NCBI RefSeq assembly: GCF_017640745.1
Contig: NZ_JAEPQA010000002.1
Location: 124,001 to 188,000, forward strand
Direction of reading: 5' to 3'
Length of the DNA: 64,000 nucleotides
Source of the DNA: Nisaea sp.
Lineage (GTDB): Bacteria > Pseudomonadota > Alphaproteobacteria > Thalassobaculales > Thalassobaculaceae
Below the pieces are notes generated by a model, which was not told the DNA's origin, made no database searches, and saw nothing but the letters and a program-made list of their open reading frames with translations. Shown here one piece after another: positions 49,660-60,500 of this stretch (positions are counted from its first letter, which is position 1; each line of letters opens with the position of its first letter). A program made the position numbers and the translations under genes.

Positions 49660-52149
49660 ATGAAAAGGACCGCGATTCTCTTCACCGCTGCCGTCGGCGT
49701 GACCGGCGACCTCGTCTTCCGGGTCCCGGAAGCGCGTGCGGAGAGATCCATGGTGGAGAATCTTTCCGACAGTATCGCCGCGATCCCGCTGACATCGGTT
49801 GCGCTCGCGTTTCTTCTCGCGCTGGCCATAGGGCTTGCCGCGATGCAGTTCATCTACCGAGGGCGCATCAACGGTCTGCAGGCCGAGCTGGACAGTCTCT
49901 CCAATCAGATCGACGGCCGTGATACGGCTCTGCAGAGTCCCCAGGTCGGCCTCATCGGCCTGGTTGCCTCGGACAGCTCCGGTGAGGGATCGGTCCTCCG
50001 CCATGTCAGTCCACCGGTCGCCTCCCTGCTGCGGACCGATGCAGGCAGTCTGAATTCGATCGACGCGATCGCGGCATTGCTCTCGGACGGATCGGGCTCG
50101 CGGCTGGTGACGGCTGTCTCCAGGCTCATGGCGGAAGGCAAGGCCTTCAGTTTCGAGAGCGGAATCCGCAACGGCGCGCGCATCGTCCGGATCTCCGGAA
50201 TTCCGATCGATGCCGGAAGCGGTGCCATTGGGCGCGCGACAGTTTCCATCGTCGATATCTCGGAGCTGGCCGGCGCGCGCTCGGCGGCTGAGGACGAAGC
50301 CCGGAAATGGCGTCGCAAGACGGAAGACCTGCTCGCTGCCGTCAATCTTCAGACGATCCCGTTCTGGCAGCGCGACGAGGATATGCGGATCCGTTTCGCC
50401 AATATCGCGGCAGATGTGATCGATCTCGATTCCGAGCCCGCGCGGGACACGTCCCGCCGGGCGCGCCGTCTCGGCGCTCCCTTTTCGGAAAGTCGTTTCA
50501 TCGTCGTCGATGGCGAGCGCCGGTTGTTCGAGGTGACCGAGGCACCCGGCACTGCAGGGCGCGGTACGGTCGGCTGGGCCATTGACGTCACGGCGCTGGA
50601 AGAGGCGCAGGCGGAAATCGCCAGGCATATCGCGGCCCACGAAGACGTGCTGGAGGGGCTCTCGACCGCGATCGCGATTTTCGGACCGGACAAGCGGCTG
50701 AAATTCTTCAACAGCGCCTTCGCCAATCTCTGGGAGGTCGATCCGGCGAAGCTCGACGCCGACCCGACGATCACGGAGTTCCTTGAACTTCTGAGGGAAT
50801 TGCGGCGGCTGCCGGAGCAGTCGGATTTCCGCGCCTATCGCGATCACTGGAACGGGCTTTTCACGCGCCTCATCGATCCGCTCGAGGATTTCTTCTTCCT
50901 GCCGGACGACCGCACCCTGCGCATGGTTGTGATGCCGCATCCTTTCGGCGGCCTCTTCCTCACCTTCGAGGACGTGACCGACCGTCTGGCGCTCGAGCGC
51001 AGCTACAACACCCTGAACGAGGTGCAGCGGGAGACCATCGACAACTTGGCCGAAGGCGTCGTCGTGTTCGGCGCGGACGGGCGGATGACGCTGTCCAACC
51101 CGACCTTCCTCAAGATGTGGGATCTGGACTCGAACTTCCACGAACAGTCCCTCCATGTCTCGGATGTTCTGGAAGCGATGCGGCCGCTCTTCCCGGTCGT
51201 CGAGGAAGCGGTCTGGGAAGACTACAAACAGGAATTCGCCGCCCGTTTCGCCGACCGGTCCGCGGAGCACGGCCGCACCGAGCGGCCGGACGGCACCGCG
51301 CTCGAGTATTCCTTCGTTCCGCTTCCGGACGGCGCCACCCTGGTGAACTTCCTGGACGTCACCGACACGCTGAATGTCCAGCGCGCCCTGCAGGACCGGA
51401 ACGAGGCGCTGGAAACGGCCGACCGCCTGAAGAGCGAATTCATCGCCAATGTGTCCTATGAGCTGCGCACGCCGCTGAACGCGATCATCGGCTTTGCCGA
51501 AATGCTCGATGGCGGCTATGTCGGCACGGTCAGCGAACGGCAGAGCGAATACCTCAAGGCCATTCTCGAATCCTCCGGGCGGCTGTCCTCCCTGATCGGC
51601 AACATTATCGATCTCGCCTCGATCGAGGCGGGCTACCTCACGCTCGACCCGAAGGAACTCGATGTCCGTGAAGTGGTATCTGCGGCCGTGTCATTGGTTG
51701 ACGAGAGGGCGCGGTCCCAGAATGTCACGGTGGGCGTCGAATTCGAGGACGGCGTCGATACGATCGAGGCGGACGATCGCCGGCTGCGGCAGATCCTGTT
51801 CAATCTGGTTTCCAGCGCCTTGCAATTCACCGAGGCCGAGACGCAGATCACGTTGCGGGTCTGCGCCGACGCGGATCACGTCGATTTTGTGATTCTCGAA
51901 GGCGGAAAAGGGGTGCCGGAGGAAATGCGCACCATGCTCTTCGAGGTCTTCTCCGGCGTCGAGCGCGGCGGCCGGGCTCAGGGACCGGACCTCGCCCTGC
52001 CCCTGGTTCGCCGCCTTGTCGAGCTGCATGGCGGCGCCCTGTCGCTCGAGCCGGTGGGAGGTGAGGGGCTCTGCATCAAGTGCCGGATGCCGCGCCATGC
52101 CGAACTGCCTGAAGCCAATCCTACTTTCGCCAACGAGCTCTCCCTGTGA
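49660..52149 (+). CDS. divL: DivL-like PAS histidine-kinase homologue (tyrosine at the His site)
   Basis: An 829-residue protein with one N-terminal membrane span (PLTSVALAFLLALAIGLAAMQF), several PAS domains (residues 100-570), a dimerisation domain and an ATPase-like domain. The phospho-acceptor site reads NVSYELRTPLNAI, with Tyr (about Y600) where kinases have His, as in Caulobacter DivL. The ATPase motifs are also degenerate (NLVSSALQFT in the N box; EGGKGV for the DxGxG box). DivL controls CckA and the CtrA pathway. The ATG at 49750 with GGAG upstream is another possible start. Its end overlaps tsaE. Confidence 0.88.
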   Translation: MKRTAILFTAAVGVTGDLVFRVPEARAERSMVENLSDSIAAIPLTSVALAFLLALAIGLAAMQFIYRGRINGLQAELDSLSNQIDGRDTALQSPQVGLIGLVASDSSGEGSVLRHVSPPVASLLRTDAGSLNSIDAIAALLSDGSGSRLVTAVSRLMAEGKAFSFESGIRNGARIVRISGIPIDAGSGAIGRATVSIVDISELAGARSAAEDEARKWRRKTEDLLAAVNLQTIPFWQRDEDMRIRFANIAADVIDLDSEPARDTSRRARRLGAPFSESRFIVVDGERRLFEVTEAPGTAGRGTVGWAIDVTALEEAQAEIARHIAAHEDVLEGLSTAIAIFGPDKRLKFFNSAFANLWEVDPAKLDADPTITEFLELLRELRRLPEQSDFRAYRDHWNGLFTRLIDPLEDFFFLPDDRTLRMVVMPHPFGGLFLTFEDVTDRLALERSYNTLNEVQRETIDNLAEGVVVFGADGRMTLSNPTFLKMWDLDSNFHEQSLHVSDVLEAMRPLFPVVEEAVWEDYKQEFAARFADRSAEHGRTERPDGTALEYSFVPLPDGATLVNFLDVTDTLNVQRALQDRNEALETADRLKSEFIANVSYELRTPLNAIIGFAEMLDGGYVGTVSERQSEYLKAILESSGRLSSLIGNIIDLASIEAGYLTLDPKELDVREVVSAAVSLVDERARSQNVTVGVEFEDGVDTIEADDRRLRQILFNLVSSALQFTEAETQITLRVCADADHVDFVILEGGKGVPEEMRTMLFEVFSGVERGGRAQGPDLALPLVRRLVELHGGALSLEPVGGEGLCIKCRMPRHAELPEANPTFANELSL

Positions 52150-52682
52150 CCGAAGCGTACGTGGCCGCAGGCCTCCATCTCGAAGGACAGGAGCAAACCG
52201 AGGCCCTCGCCTGGATCTGCGCCGATCTCGCCGGACCTGGCTGCAGCTTCCTGCTTTCTGGTGGGCTCGGTGCCGGAAAATCTACCTTTGCCCGTGCCTT
52301 CATCCGCTATCTCGTCGGCGAGGACGAAGAGGTTCCAAGCCCCACCTTCACCCTGGTGCAGCAGTACGGCCCGATCGATAAAGACGGGCAGGACGTCGAG
52401 ATCTGGCATGCCGATCTCTACCGGATCGGCGATCCGGACGAGGTTCTCGAACTCGGCCTGGACGAGGCCTTCGAGACGGCCATATGCCTCGTTGAATGGC
52501 CGGAACGTCTCGGCAGCTTCGCGCCGCCGGAAGCGGTGGCGCTCCATTTCGAGATATGCGAAGGAGGTCCGGCGGAGGATGGTGATCGTCTGGTCGCGCT
52601 TTCGCTTCCGGAGCGCATGCGGCCGGGATTTGCGGAGGCCTTCGCTGAAGCCGGGTTTGAGGTCGTTTGGACGAATGAGTGA
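52146..52682 (+). CDS. tsaE: tRNA t6A biosynthesis ATPase TsaE
   Basis: TsaE is the small ATPase that works with TsaB and TsaD to make the t6A modification of tRNAs reading ANN codons. The 178-residue protein has Walker A LSGGLGAGKSTFARAFIR, then PSPTFTLVQQY and HADLYRIGDPDEVLELGL. The start is a GTG that overlaps the divL stop by four bases. It overlaps amgK by eight bases. Confidence 0.95.
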   Translation: MTEAYVAAGLHLEGQEQTEALAWICADLAGPGCSFLLSGGLGAGKSTFARAFIRYLVGEDEEVPSPTFTLVQQYGPIDKDGQDVEIWHADLYRIGDPDEVLELGLDEAFETAICLVEWPERLGSFAPPEAVALHFEICEGGPAEDGDRLVALSLPERMRPGFAEAFAEAGFEVVWTNE

Positions 52683-53712
52683 CACTATCGCATCGGGTCC
52701 GCGCGCGCTCGCACGCCGGACTTTCTGGGAAACTGCCGGCTGGTCCGACGCGACCGAAAACGCACTCGCGGCCGATGCCTCTTTCCGGCGCTATTTCCGT
52801 CTGACGCGCCCGGACGGCAGCCGTGCGATCGTCATGGATGCGCCGCCGGAGAAAGAGGACGTTCGTCCTTTTGTCGCGGTCGCGGAAATCCTCGAGGGTT
52901 TCGGCTACAGCACGCCCCGGATCGTGGCTTCCGATCTCGCGGACGGCTTCCTGTTGCTCGAGGATCTTGGTGACCTGACCTACACGCGGGCGCTCGCCGG
53001 GGGGTATGGGGAGCGGGAGCTCTACTGCCTCGCGGGAGATCTGCTCGCCGATCTGGCCCGACGCGATGCGACTCCTTACGCGGACATCCTGCCGCCCTAC
53101 AGCGACGAGAAGCTGCTGCAGGAGACCCTGTTGTTTGTCGACTGGTATCTCCACCCGGGTGTCGGCCTTGCGATCGGCGAGGGGGCGCGGGACGCCTATA
53201 TCGAGGCCTGGAAAGCGGTCCTGCCTGCCGCACGTTCGGGGCCGGACGTGCTGGTGCTGCGCGACTTCCATGTCGACAACATGATGGTGCTCGACGGACG
53301 GAAGGGGATCGCCGCCTGCGGTCTGCTCGATTTCCAGGATGCCGTGATCGGACCTGCGAGCTACGACCTCGTCTCCCTGCTGCAGGACAGCCGGCGCGAC
53401 ATCGTGCCCGAGATCGTCGGCGAGGTAATGCAGCGCTATCTCGACGCGGTGCCGGAACTCGGCGACCGGGCCGGTTTCGAGCGCTCCTACCGGGTGCTGG
53501 GCGTGCAGCGTGCGCTCAAAGTGTTCGGAATCTTCGCGCGGCAGTCCGTGCTCTACGGAAATCATGGTTATCTGGTGCATATCCCGCGTCTCTGGCGTCT
53601 CACGATGGAGAATTTCTCGGACGACGCTCTTGCACCGGTACGGGATTGGATCGAAAAACACGTGCCAGACGATTACCGCGTGACGCCGCCGCCGGGCGGC
53701 CGCGCGCCTTGA
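52675..53712 (+). CDS. amgK: N-acetylmuramate/N-acetylglucosamine kinase AmgK
   Basis: AmgK phosphorylates MurNAc at carbon 1, a step in peptidoglycan sugar recycling. The 345-residue protein has the phosphotransferase loop LVLRDFHVDNMMVLDG and the metal-binding GLLDFQDAVIGPASYDLVSLLQD. The ATG at 52675 overlaps tsaE; the long track ORF starts in the wrong frame context. MurU follows directly, completing the pair. Confidence 0.92.
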   Translation: MSDTIASGPRALARRTFWETAGWSDATENALAADASFRRYFRLTRPDGSRAIVMDAPPEKEDVRPFVAVAEILEGFGYSTPRIVASDLADGFLLLEDLGDLTYTRALAGGYGERELYCLAGDLLADLARRDATPYADILPPYSDEKLLQETLLFVDWYLHPGVGLAIGEGARDAYIEAWKAVLPAARSGPDVLVLRDFHVDNMMVLDGRKGIAACGLLDFQDAVIGPASYDLVSLLQDSRRDIVPEIVGEVMQRYLDAVPELGDRAGFERSYRVLGVQRALKVFGIFARQSVLYGNHGYLVHIPRLWRLTMENFSDDALAPVRDWIEKHVPDDYRVTPPPGGRAP

Positions 53713-53728
53713 GGAACATCCGACTGCC

Positions 53729-54493
53729 ATGCTGCTCACCAGACTGAAGACGAAAAAGGTAACGATCCCGGAGACCGCGATGATCCTCGCGGCCGGCAAG
53801 GGGACGCGCCTGGCGCCGCTGACGGACAAGACGCCGAAGCCGCTGATCGAGGTCGACGGCAAGCCGCTGATCGATCACATCCTCGACCGGGTGGTCGCCG
53901 TCGGCGTGAAGAAGGTTGTGGTGAACACCTTCCATCTCGGGGAGCAGATCGAGAAGCATCTTGGCGGCCGCGCGGATATCGAGATCGTTTTCAGCCGGGA
54001 AGACGAGCTGCTGGAGACCGGAGGTGGCGTTGCGAAAGCCCTGCCGCTGCTCGGCGATACGCCGTTCTTCGTGATCAACGGCGACAGCCTCTGGGTCGAT
54101 GCGATGAAGCCGACCCTGGCGCGGCTCGCGGAGGCGTGGGACGGCAAGGCGATGGACGCATTGCTGATGCTGCATCCCTTCTCGCGCGTGCCCGGCTGGC
54201 ACGGCTATGGCGATTTCACCATGGATCCGGAAGGCCGGCTGACGCGCCGCGAGGAGCGCCGTGTTGCGCCTTATGCCTATATGGGCGCCTCGATCCTGCA
54301 CCCGCGTCTTTTCGAGGGTGCGCCGGAAAGGGCCTTCTCGCTCAACCTGCTTTACGACAAGGCGCAGGAGGCCGGGCGGCTCTACGGTGCCCTGCATGAC
54401 GGTCTCTGGTACCATATCAGCACCAACGAGGATCTTGAGACGGCGCGGCATCTCTATGCCCAAGGCCACGTTCCGGACGTGCCGTTCTTCTGA
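53729..54493 (+). CDS. murU: N-acetylmuramate 1-phosphate uridylyltransferase MurU
   Basis: MurU makes UDP-MurNAc from MurNAc-1-phosphate, bypassing the fosfomycin-sensitive MurA step. The 254-residue nucleotidyltransferase has the signature AMILAAGKGTRLAPLTDKTPKPL, the substrate motif ETGGGVAKAL and the metal site VINGDSLW. It follows amgK by 16 bases. A start at 53780 is possible but would drop the N-terminal segment. Confidence 0.93.
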   Translation: MLLTRLKTKKVTIPETAMILAAGKGTRLAPLTDKTPKPLIEVDGKPLIDHILDRVVAVGVKKVVVNTFHLGEQIEKHLGGRADIEIVFSREDELLETGGGVAKALPLLGDTPFFVINGDSLWVDAMKPTLARLAEAWDGKAMDALLMLHPFSRVPGWHGYGDFTMDPEGRLTRREERRVAPYAYMGASILHPRLFEGAPERAFSLNLLYDKAQEAGRLYGALHDGLWYHISTNEDLETARHLYAQGHVPDVPFF

Positions 54494-54516
54494 GACCCAC
54501 CACCGGGGGAGGCTCC

Positions 54517-57513
54517 ATGGGGATCGGCGGGCTCTATGCCATCGCGGCGACCGACGGCTTCGCCGACACGCTGGCGCGGGGCCTCTGGCAGGAGGCGGGC
54601 GAGGATCCGATGGTGCTCGCCCGAATGTCCGTGCTGCTGCCGACCCGGCGTGCCGTCCGCACCCTGCGCGACAGTTTCCTCCGCCTCGGCAACGGGCGGC
54701 CGATGCTGCTTCCCTCGCTGCGCCCGGTCGGCGACATCGACGATGACGAAGGCGCTTTCGGCGGCCTCGACGGCGCAGTTGCGGCAGGCGACCTGCCGCC
54801 TGCGGTTCCGGGGCTCCGCCGCCAGCTCCTGCTGACGCAACTCGTCCAGCGCTTTCTCGAACGCAAGGACAGCGGCTCCGCGATCCATGCCGCCGGGGTC
54901 GATCATGCGGCGCTCTTGGCAGGCGAACTCGCGCGCTTTCTCGATCAGGTCCACACCGAACAGGTGAGCTACGCGGGCCTCGCCGGGCTCGCGCGCGAAC
55001 GTTATGCGACGCACTGGCAGGAAGTGCTTGAATTCCTGTCCATCGCAAGCGAGTTCTGGCCTGCCATGCTGGCGGAGGAAGGCGCGATGGAAGCGCCGCT
55101 TCGGCATGCCGCGCTGGTCGAAAGGCTGACGGCGCTCTGGGCTGCAAACCCGCCCGAGGATCCGGTGATCGTCGCCGGCTCGACCGGCAGTATCCCCGCG
55201 ACGGCGCGCCTGATGGGCGCGGTGCTCGGCCTGCCGCGCGGCTCCGTCGTGCTGCCTGGGCTCGACAGGGACGCGGATGCGGCGACCTGGAGCGCGATCG
55301 AGGGTGACAGCGGCCATGCCCAGCACAATCTCGCGCTGCTGCTGCAGCGTCTCGGCAGGACGCGCGAGGAGGTGCAAGTGTGGCCGGTCGCCGGTGAACG
55401 GAAGACCCATTCAGCACGGGCGCGGCTGATCCAGGAAGTCCTGCGCCCGGCCGAGACGACGGAAGCCTGGCGGCGGCTCGCGGAGACGGATCAGGAACTG
55501 CTCTCCAGCGGGACCGAGGGACTGTCGGTGCTGAGCTGCCCGAGCCATCACGAGGAGGCGGAGACCATTGCGCTGCTGCTGCGCGAGGCGCTGGAGGACC
55601 AGACCCGCACCGCCGCGCTGGTCACGCCGGACCGCGCGCTCGCCCGGCGGGTGAAGGCGGCGCTCAGGCGCTGGGAGGTCGAGGTCGACGATTCCGCCGG
55701 CCAACCGCTCGCCGCGACCCTGCCGATGACCTTCTGGCTGGCGACGGCGGACATGGCGGCGGAAGCCTGCGCGCCGGTGCCGCTGCTCGCCGCCCTGAAA
55801 CATCCGCTCGCCGCCGGCGGCATGTCGCAGCCGCGCTTCCGGCGCAGGGTGAGGACGCTTGAGCGCGAGGTTCTTCGCGGCCCGCGCCCGGCGCCGGGAC
55901 CGGCAGGGGTGCTCGCCGCGGTCGACGAGGCGTTCGAAGCGGAGGACCGCGACGACATGCGCTCCTGGATCGACCGTCTCGCCGAGCCGATCACGTTTTT
56001 CTCCGAATTGCTCCGCAGTGACGAGATCTCGCTGATCGATCTGCTCTCCGCCCATAATGCGGTCGCCGAGGCGCTGGCGGCGACGGACGAGGAGAGCGGC
56101 GACAAGCGGCTCTGGGCGGGAGAGGCAGGCGAGGATGCGGCGAACTTCCTCGCAGAACTTGCGGAATCCGCCCGCGATTTTCCGCGTATCGACGGCCGCG
56201 ACTATCTCTCCCTTCTGGAAGCTCTGCTGGTCGGGCGGGTGCACCGGCCGCGCTACGGCACCCATCCGCGCCTCGCCATCCTCGGCCCGCTCGAAGGCCG
56301 CTTGCAGCAATACGACCTGCTGATCCTCGGGGGACTTAACGAGGGCACTTGGCCGCCCGATCCTGGTGCCGATCCCTGGATGAGCCGTCCGATGCGCGCC
56401 GAGTTCGGCCTGCCGGCGCCGGAGCGCCGCATCGGACTCTCCGCGCACGATTTCCAGATGGCCGCGTCCGCCCCGGAAGTGGTGCTGACCCGGGCGGAGC
56501 GGGTCGAGGGTGCGCCGACTGTCGCCTCGCGCTGGTGGTTGCGCATGGAGACTGTCCTGCGTGCGCTGCAGTTGACCGAAAAGGTGCGCCTGCCGGTCGC
56601 GGACTTTCCGCACTGGCAGCAGGCACTCGACCTGCCGCGCAAGGTCGATCCGGTGAAGCCGCCGACCCCGCGTCCGCCGCTCGCCGCCCGTCCGCGCCGC
56701 TTCTCCGTTACCGAGATCGAGACCTGGGTGCGCGATCCTTATGCGATCTATGCCAAAAAGGTCCTCGGGCTGCGGGCACTGGACCCGCTCGACGCCGATC
56801 CGGGCGCGGCGGACCGGGGCACGATGATCCACCGGGCGCTGGAGCTCTTCACCAACGAGTTCCCGAAGGATATCCCGCCGGGCGCACTGGAGCGCCTGAT
56901 CGAGATCGGGCGGGGCGAGTTCGCGCGCGAAATGGCGCATCCCTCGGTACAGGCCTTCTGGTGGCCGCGCTTCGAGCGTATCGCCGAATGGTTCGTCGAA
57001 ACGGAGCGGGTTCGCCGGTCAGGCATTGACGCGATCTGGACCGAGAAAAAGGGTCACGTGGCCATCCGTGGGCTGCGGGACCCGGTGGACCTCAATTGCG
57101 AGGCGGACCGGATCGAGCGGCTCGCTGACGGCGGCTTCGCGATCGTCGACTTCAAGACCGGGGCGCCGCCGACGGAGAGCCAGGTCACGGCCGGTTACTC
57201 GCCGCAGCTCCCGTTGGAAGCGCTGATCCTCTCGATGGGCGGGTTCGACGGGCTACCGGAAGGTGCGGTCGAAGCGCTCGAATATTGGCGTCTCAGCGGG
57301 GGTGATCCTGCGGGCGAGCGCAAGGCGATCAAGGCGTCTGTCGAGACCCTCGTGACCGAGGCCGAGGAAGGGTTGCTCAACCTGATCCGGACCTTCGACG
57401 ACCCGGAAACGCCCTATCGCTCACGACCGGCGCCGGAATATGCGCCGCGCTATTCCGATTACGAGCATCTGGCGCGGGTGAAGGAATGGTCCGCCGGCGG
57501 GGAGCTCTCCTGA
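54517..57513 (+). CDS. addB: double-strand break repair protein AddB
   Basis: A 998-residue AddB, the partner of AddA in the alphaproteobacterial RecBCD-like nuclease. The N-terminal helicase-like fold begins SVLLPTRRAVRTLRDSFLRL, and the C-terminal PD-(D/E)XK nuclease site reads FAIVDFKTGAPPTESQ. The position of the first iron-sulfur cysteine in many AddB proteins is WVRDPYAIYAKKVLGL here (Asp, not Cys), so the cluster is probably absent. GGAGG precedes the ATG. addA starts one base after the stop. Confidence 0.94.
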   Translation: MGIGGLYAIAATDGFADTLARGLWQEAGEDPMVLARMSVLLPTRRAVRTLRDSFLRLGNGRPMLLPSLRPVGDIDDDEGAFGGLDGAVAAGDLPPAVPGLRRQLLLTQLVQRFLERKDSGSAIHAAGVDHAALLAGELARFLDQVHTEQVSYAGLAGLARERYATHWQEVLEFLSIASEFWPAMLAEEGAMEAPLRHAALVERLTALWAANPPEDPVIVAGSTGSIPATARLMGAVLGLPRGSVVLPGLDRDADAATWSAIEGDSGHAQHNLALLLQRLGRTREEVQVWPVAGERKTHSARARLIQEVLRPAETTEAWRRLAETDQELLSSGTEGLSVLSCPSHHEEAETIALLLREALEDQTRTAALVTPDRALARRVKAALRRWEVEVDDSAGQPLAATLPMTFWLATADMAAEACAPVPLLAALKHPLAAGGMSQPRFRRRVRTLEREVLRGPRPAPGPAGVLAAVDEAFEAEDRDDMRSWIDRLAEPITFFSELLRSDEISLIDLLSAHNAVAEALAATDEESGDKRLWAGEAGEDAANFLAELAESARDFPRIDGRDYLSLLEALLVGRVHRPRYGTHPRLAILGPLEGRLQQYDLLILGGLNEGTWPPDPGADPWMSRPMRAEFGLPAPERRIGLSAHDFQMAASAPEVVLTRAERVEGAPTVASRWWLRMETVLRALQLTEKVRLPVADFPHWQQALDLPRKVDPVKPPTPRPPLAARPRRFSVTEIETWVRDPYAIYAKKVLGLRALDPLDADPGAADRGTMIHRALELFTNEFPKDIPPGALERLIEIGRGEFAREMAHPSVQAFWWPRFERIAEWFVETERVRRSGIDAIWTEKKGHVAIRGLRDPVDLNCEADRIERLADGGFAIVDFKTGAPPTESQVTAGYSPQLPLEALILSMGGFDGLPEGAVEALEYWRLSGGDPAGERKAIKASVETLVTEAEEGLLNLIRTFDDPETPYRSRPAPEYAPRYSDYEHLARVKEWSAGGELS

Positions 57514-57514
57514 G

Positions 57515-60500
57515 ATGGCGGAGCACGATCCGAAGGCGGTGATCCAGGAGGCCGACCGGGCGCAGCGCCGGGCCGCCGATCCCGCCGCCTCGGTCTGGGT
57601 CGCGGCTTCGGCCGGGACGGGCAAGACCAAGGTGCTGACCGACCGGGTGCTGAACCTGCTGCTCGCGGGCGCCGATCCGGGCCGCATCCTCTGTCTTACC
57701 TTCACCAAGGCGGCGGCGGCGGAAATGTCGGCGCGCATCTCCGGCAAGCTCTCGGAATGGGCGGTCACCGGCGAGACGGTTCTGATTAAGAAACTCGAGT
57801 ATCTGCTCGGACGCCAGCCGAAGCAGAATGAAATTGCACTCGCCAGACAGCTCTTCGCCCGCACGCTGGACACGCCCGGCGGGCTCAAGATCCAGACCAT
57901 CCATGCCTTCTGCCAGGCGGTGCTGAAGCGCTTCCCGCTCGAAGCCGGTCTGCCTCCGCACTTCCAGGTCATGGATGACCGCACCGCTGCCGAGCGGCTC
58001 TGGGATGCGCGCGACCGGGTGCTGAACATGGCGGCGGCCGATCCCGAAAGCGTGCTCGGCCAGGCGCTCCGGCTGATCAACCGCCGTTTCGCCGAGGAAA
58101 CCTTCGACGGGCTGGTTTCCGAGCTGCTGCAGGAACGTGCCCGGCTCGCCCGATTCATCGAGGCGATCGGCGGAAAAGAACGGATCGGCGCGGCGCTCAG
58201 AACCCATCTCGACCTGCCTCCCGAGGAAACCGCCGAAACGGTGCTGCGCGACGGACTTGCGGACAGTGCGCTCGATCTGGTCGGACTTCGCCGGGCAGTG
58301 GAAGCGCTCGTGGAAAGCAGCAAGACCGATATGGAGCGTGGTGCCGCACTCGCTGATTTCCTCACAGCGGACGGGGCGCGACGGCCTGAGCTTTTCGAGA
58401 GCTATTGCGGTGTCTTCCTGACCGGCGGGGGGGAGATGCGCAAGCGGCTGGCGACGAAGGCGGCAGTCGAGTTTTTCGCCGACATCGAAACCGTGCTTGC
58501 CCGCGAGGGCGAGCGCCTGATCGCCCTGAAGGAGCGGCTGAACGCCCACGGCCTCGCCGAGCGGACCTCGGCGGTGCTGCGTATTTCCGCCGCCGTGCTC
58601 GACGGCTACGAGGCGGGCAAGCGGCGCGGTGCGCTGGTCGATTTCGAGGATCTCGTCGCCACGGTCTGCGACCTGCTGAAACGGCCGGGTGTCGCCGCCT
58701 GGGTGTTGTTCAAGCTCGACGGAGGGCTCGACCATATCCTGATCGACGAGGCGCAGGACACCAACCCGGAGCAGTGGGAGGTGGTGCAGGCGCTGACCGA
58801 GGAATTCTTCGCCGGCGAGGGTGCGTACGAGGAGGCGCGGGACGCCGGGCGCAGCATCTTCGCGGTCGGCGACGTCAAGCAGTCGATCTTCTCCTTCCAG
58901 CGTGCCGACCCCGAAGGCTTCCTGCGCATGCGACGGCATTTCGCGGAGCGCGTTGCCGCTGCCGCGGGTACCTGGGCCTCGGTCGATCTCGAGGTCTCGT
59001 TCCGCTCCGGCGCTGCCGTTCTTGGACTTGTCGACCGGCTCTTCAACAGCCGTCCGGCGGGAGAGGGCGTGCTTGAGGTCGGCGATGACGGCGAGCTGCT
59101 GTCGATCCGCCACGGCGTCTCGCGCGGCGGCGATGCGAGCCTGGTCGAGATCTGGCCGCCCTTCCTGCCGGCGGAGAGCGAGGAGGAGGGCAGCTGGGCC
59201 CTGCCGCTCGCCCAGCGCGGCCTCGACAATCCTGCCTCCCGGCTCGCCGCCGCGATCGCGGGGCGGATCCGGTCATGGATCGAGAGGGGCGAAATCCTGC
59301 CCTCCAAGGGCCGTCCCATCGGCCCCGGCGACATCATGGTGCTGGTCCGCCGGCGCGGCGGTTTCGTGCACGAGATGGTGCGCGCCCTCAAGGAACGTGA
59401 CATCGACGTCGCCGGTGTCGACCGCATGGTGCTGAGCGACCAGATCGCGGTGATGGACCTGATCGCGCTCGGGCGCTTCCTGCTGCTGCCGGAGGACGAC
59501 CTGACGCTCGCGACGGTGCTGAAGAGCCCCTTGATCGGGTTCGACGAGGATGAGCTGTTCGAGCTCGCCTGGAACCGCAAGGAGAAGCGGCTCTGGCGCG
59601 AGCTCCGCCGTCGCGCGCCGGAGAAGGCCTCCTTCGCGCGTGCCGATCAGCTGCTCACCTCCTATCTCGCGCGTACCGACACGATGCCACCCTACGAGCT
59701 CTTCGCCGGCATCCTTGCCGAGGGCGAGCCGAGCGGGCGGCGGCGGATCCTTGAGCGGCTCGGGATCGAGGCGGCGGACCCGCTCGACGAATTCCTCGCC
59801 CAGGCATTGGAATATGAGCGCGGCCACGTGCCGTCCCTGCAGGGCTTCCTGCATTGGCTCGAAGCGTCGGAGAGCGACATCAAGCGCGATATGGAAGGCG
59901 GCGAGGGCGGGCGCGTCCGGGTGATGACCGTACACGGATCGAAAGGCCTGCAGGCGCCGATCGTCTTCATGCCGGACACCATGCAGGTGCCGCGCGGCAC
60001 GGCGAAGATCCTCTGGAGCGAGTCGGACGACGGTGTTCCGGTCCCGCTCTGCGCCCCGGCGAAGGCGGAGGACGCCGCGGCCAGCGCCGACGCGAAAGAG
60101 GCCGCCGAGCGCAAGCGCAACGAGGAATATCGCCGCCTGCTCTATGTCGCGATGACCCGGGCCGAGGACCGCCTCTATGTCGCCGGATGGGCGACCAAGC
60201 AGCGTGCGCCGGAGGGTAACTGGTACGATCTCGTACGCGCCGCCATGGGCGATCTGGCCGCCGAGGTCGAAGACAGCACGATCAGTGCCGCCTCCGGCTC
60301 CGACCTGCCGCTGCTCCGACATGAGACGGCACAGGAAAGGGAGGTGACGCCGCCCGCCGAAGTTACTTCCGGAACGGATGCGCGCAAGCCGGTGCCAGGT
60401 TGGGCGCTCTCGCAACCCGCCCCCGAACCGGTCCCGCCGCGTCCGCTGATGCCGTCGCGGCCGAGCGATCCGGAACCGGCGCTGCGCTCCCCGCTCTCTC

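Noticed and set aside
57377-59113. 578-residue minus-strand ORF over addA
   Set aside because: Shadow of addA; composition is typical of reversed coding sequence.
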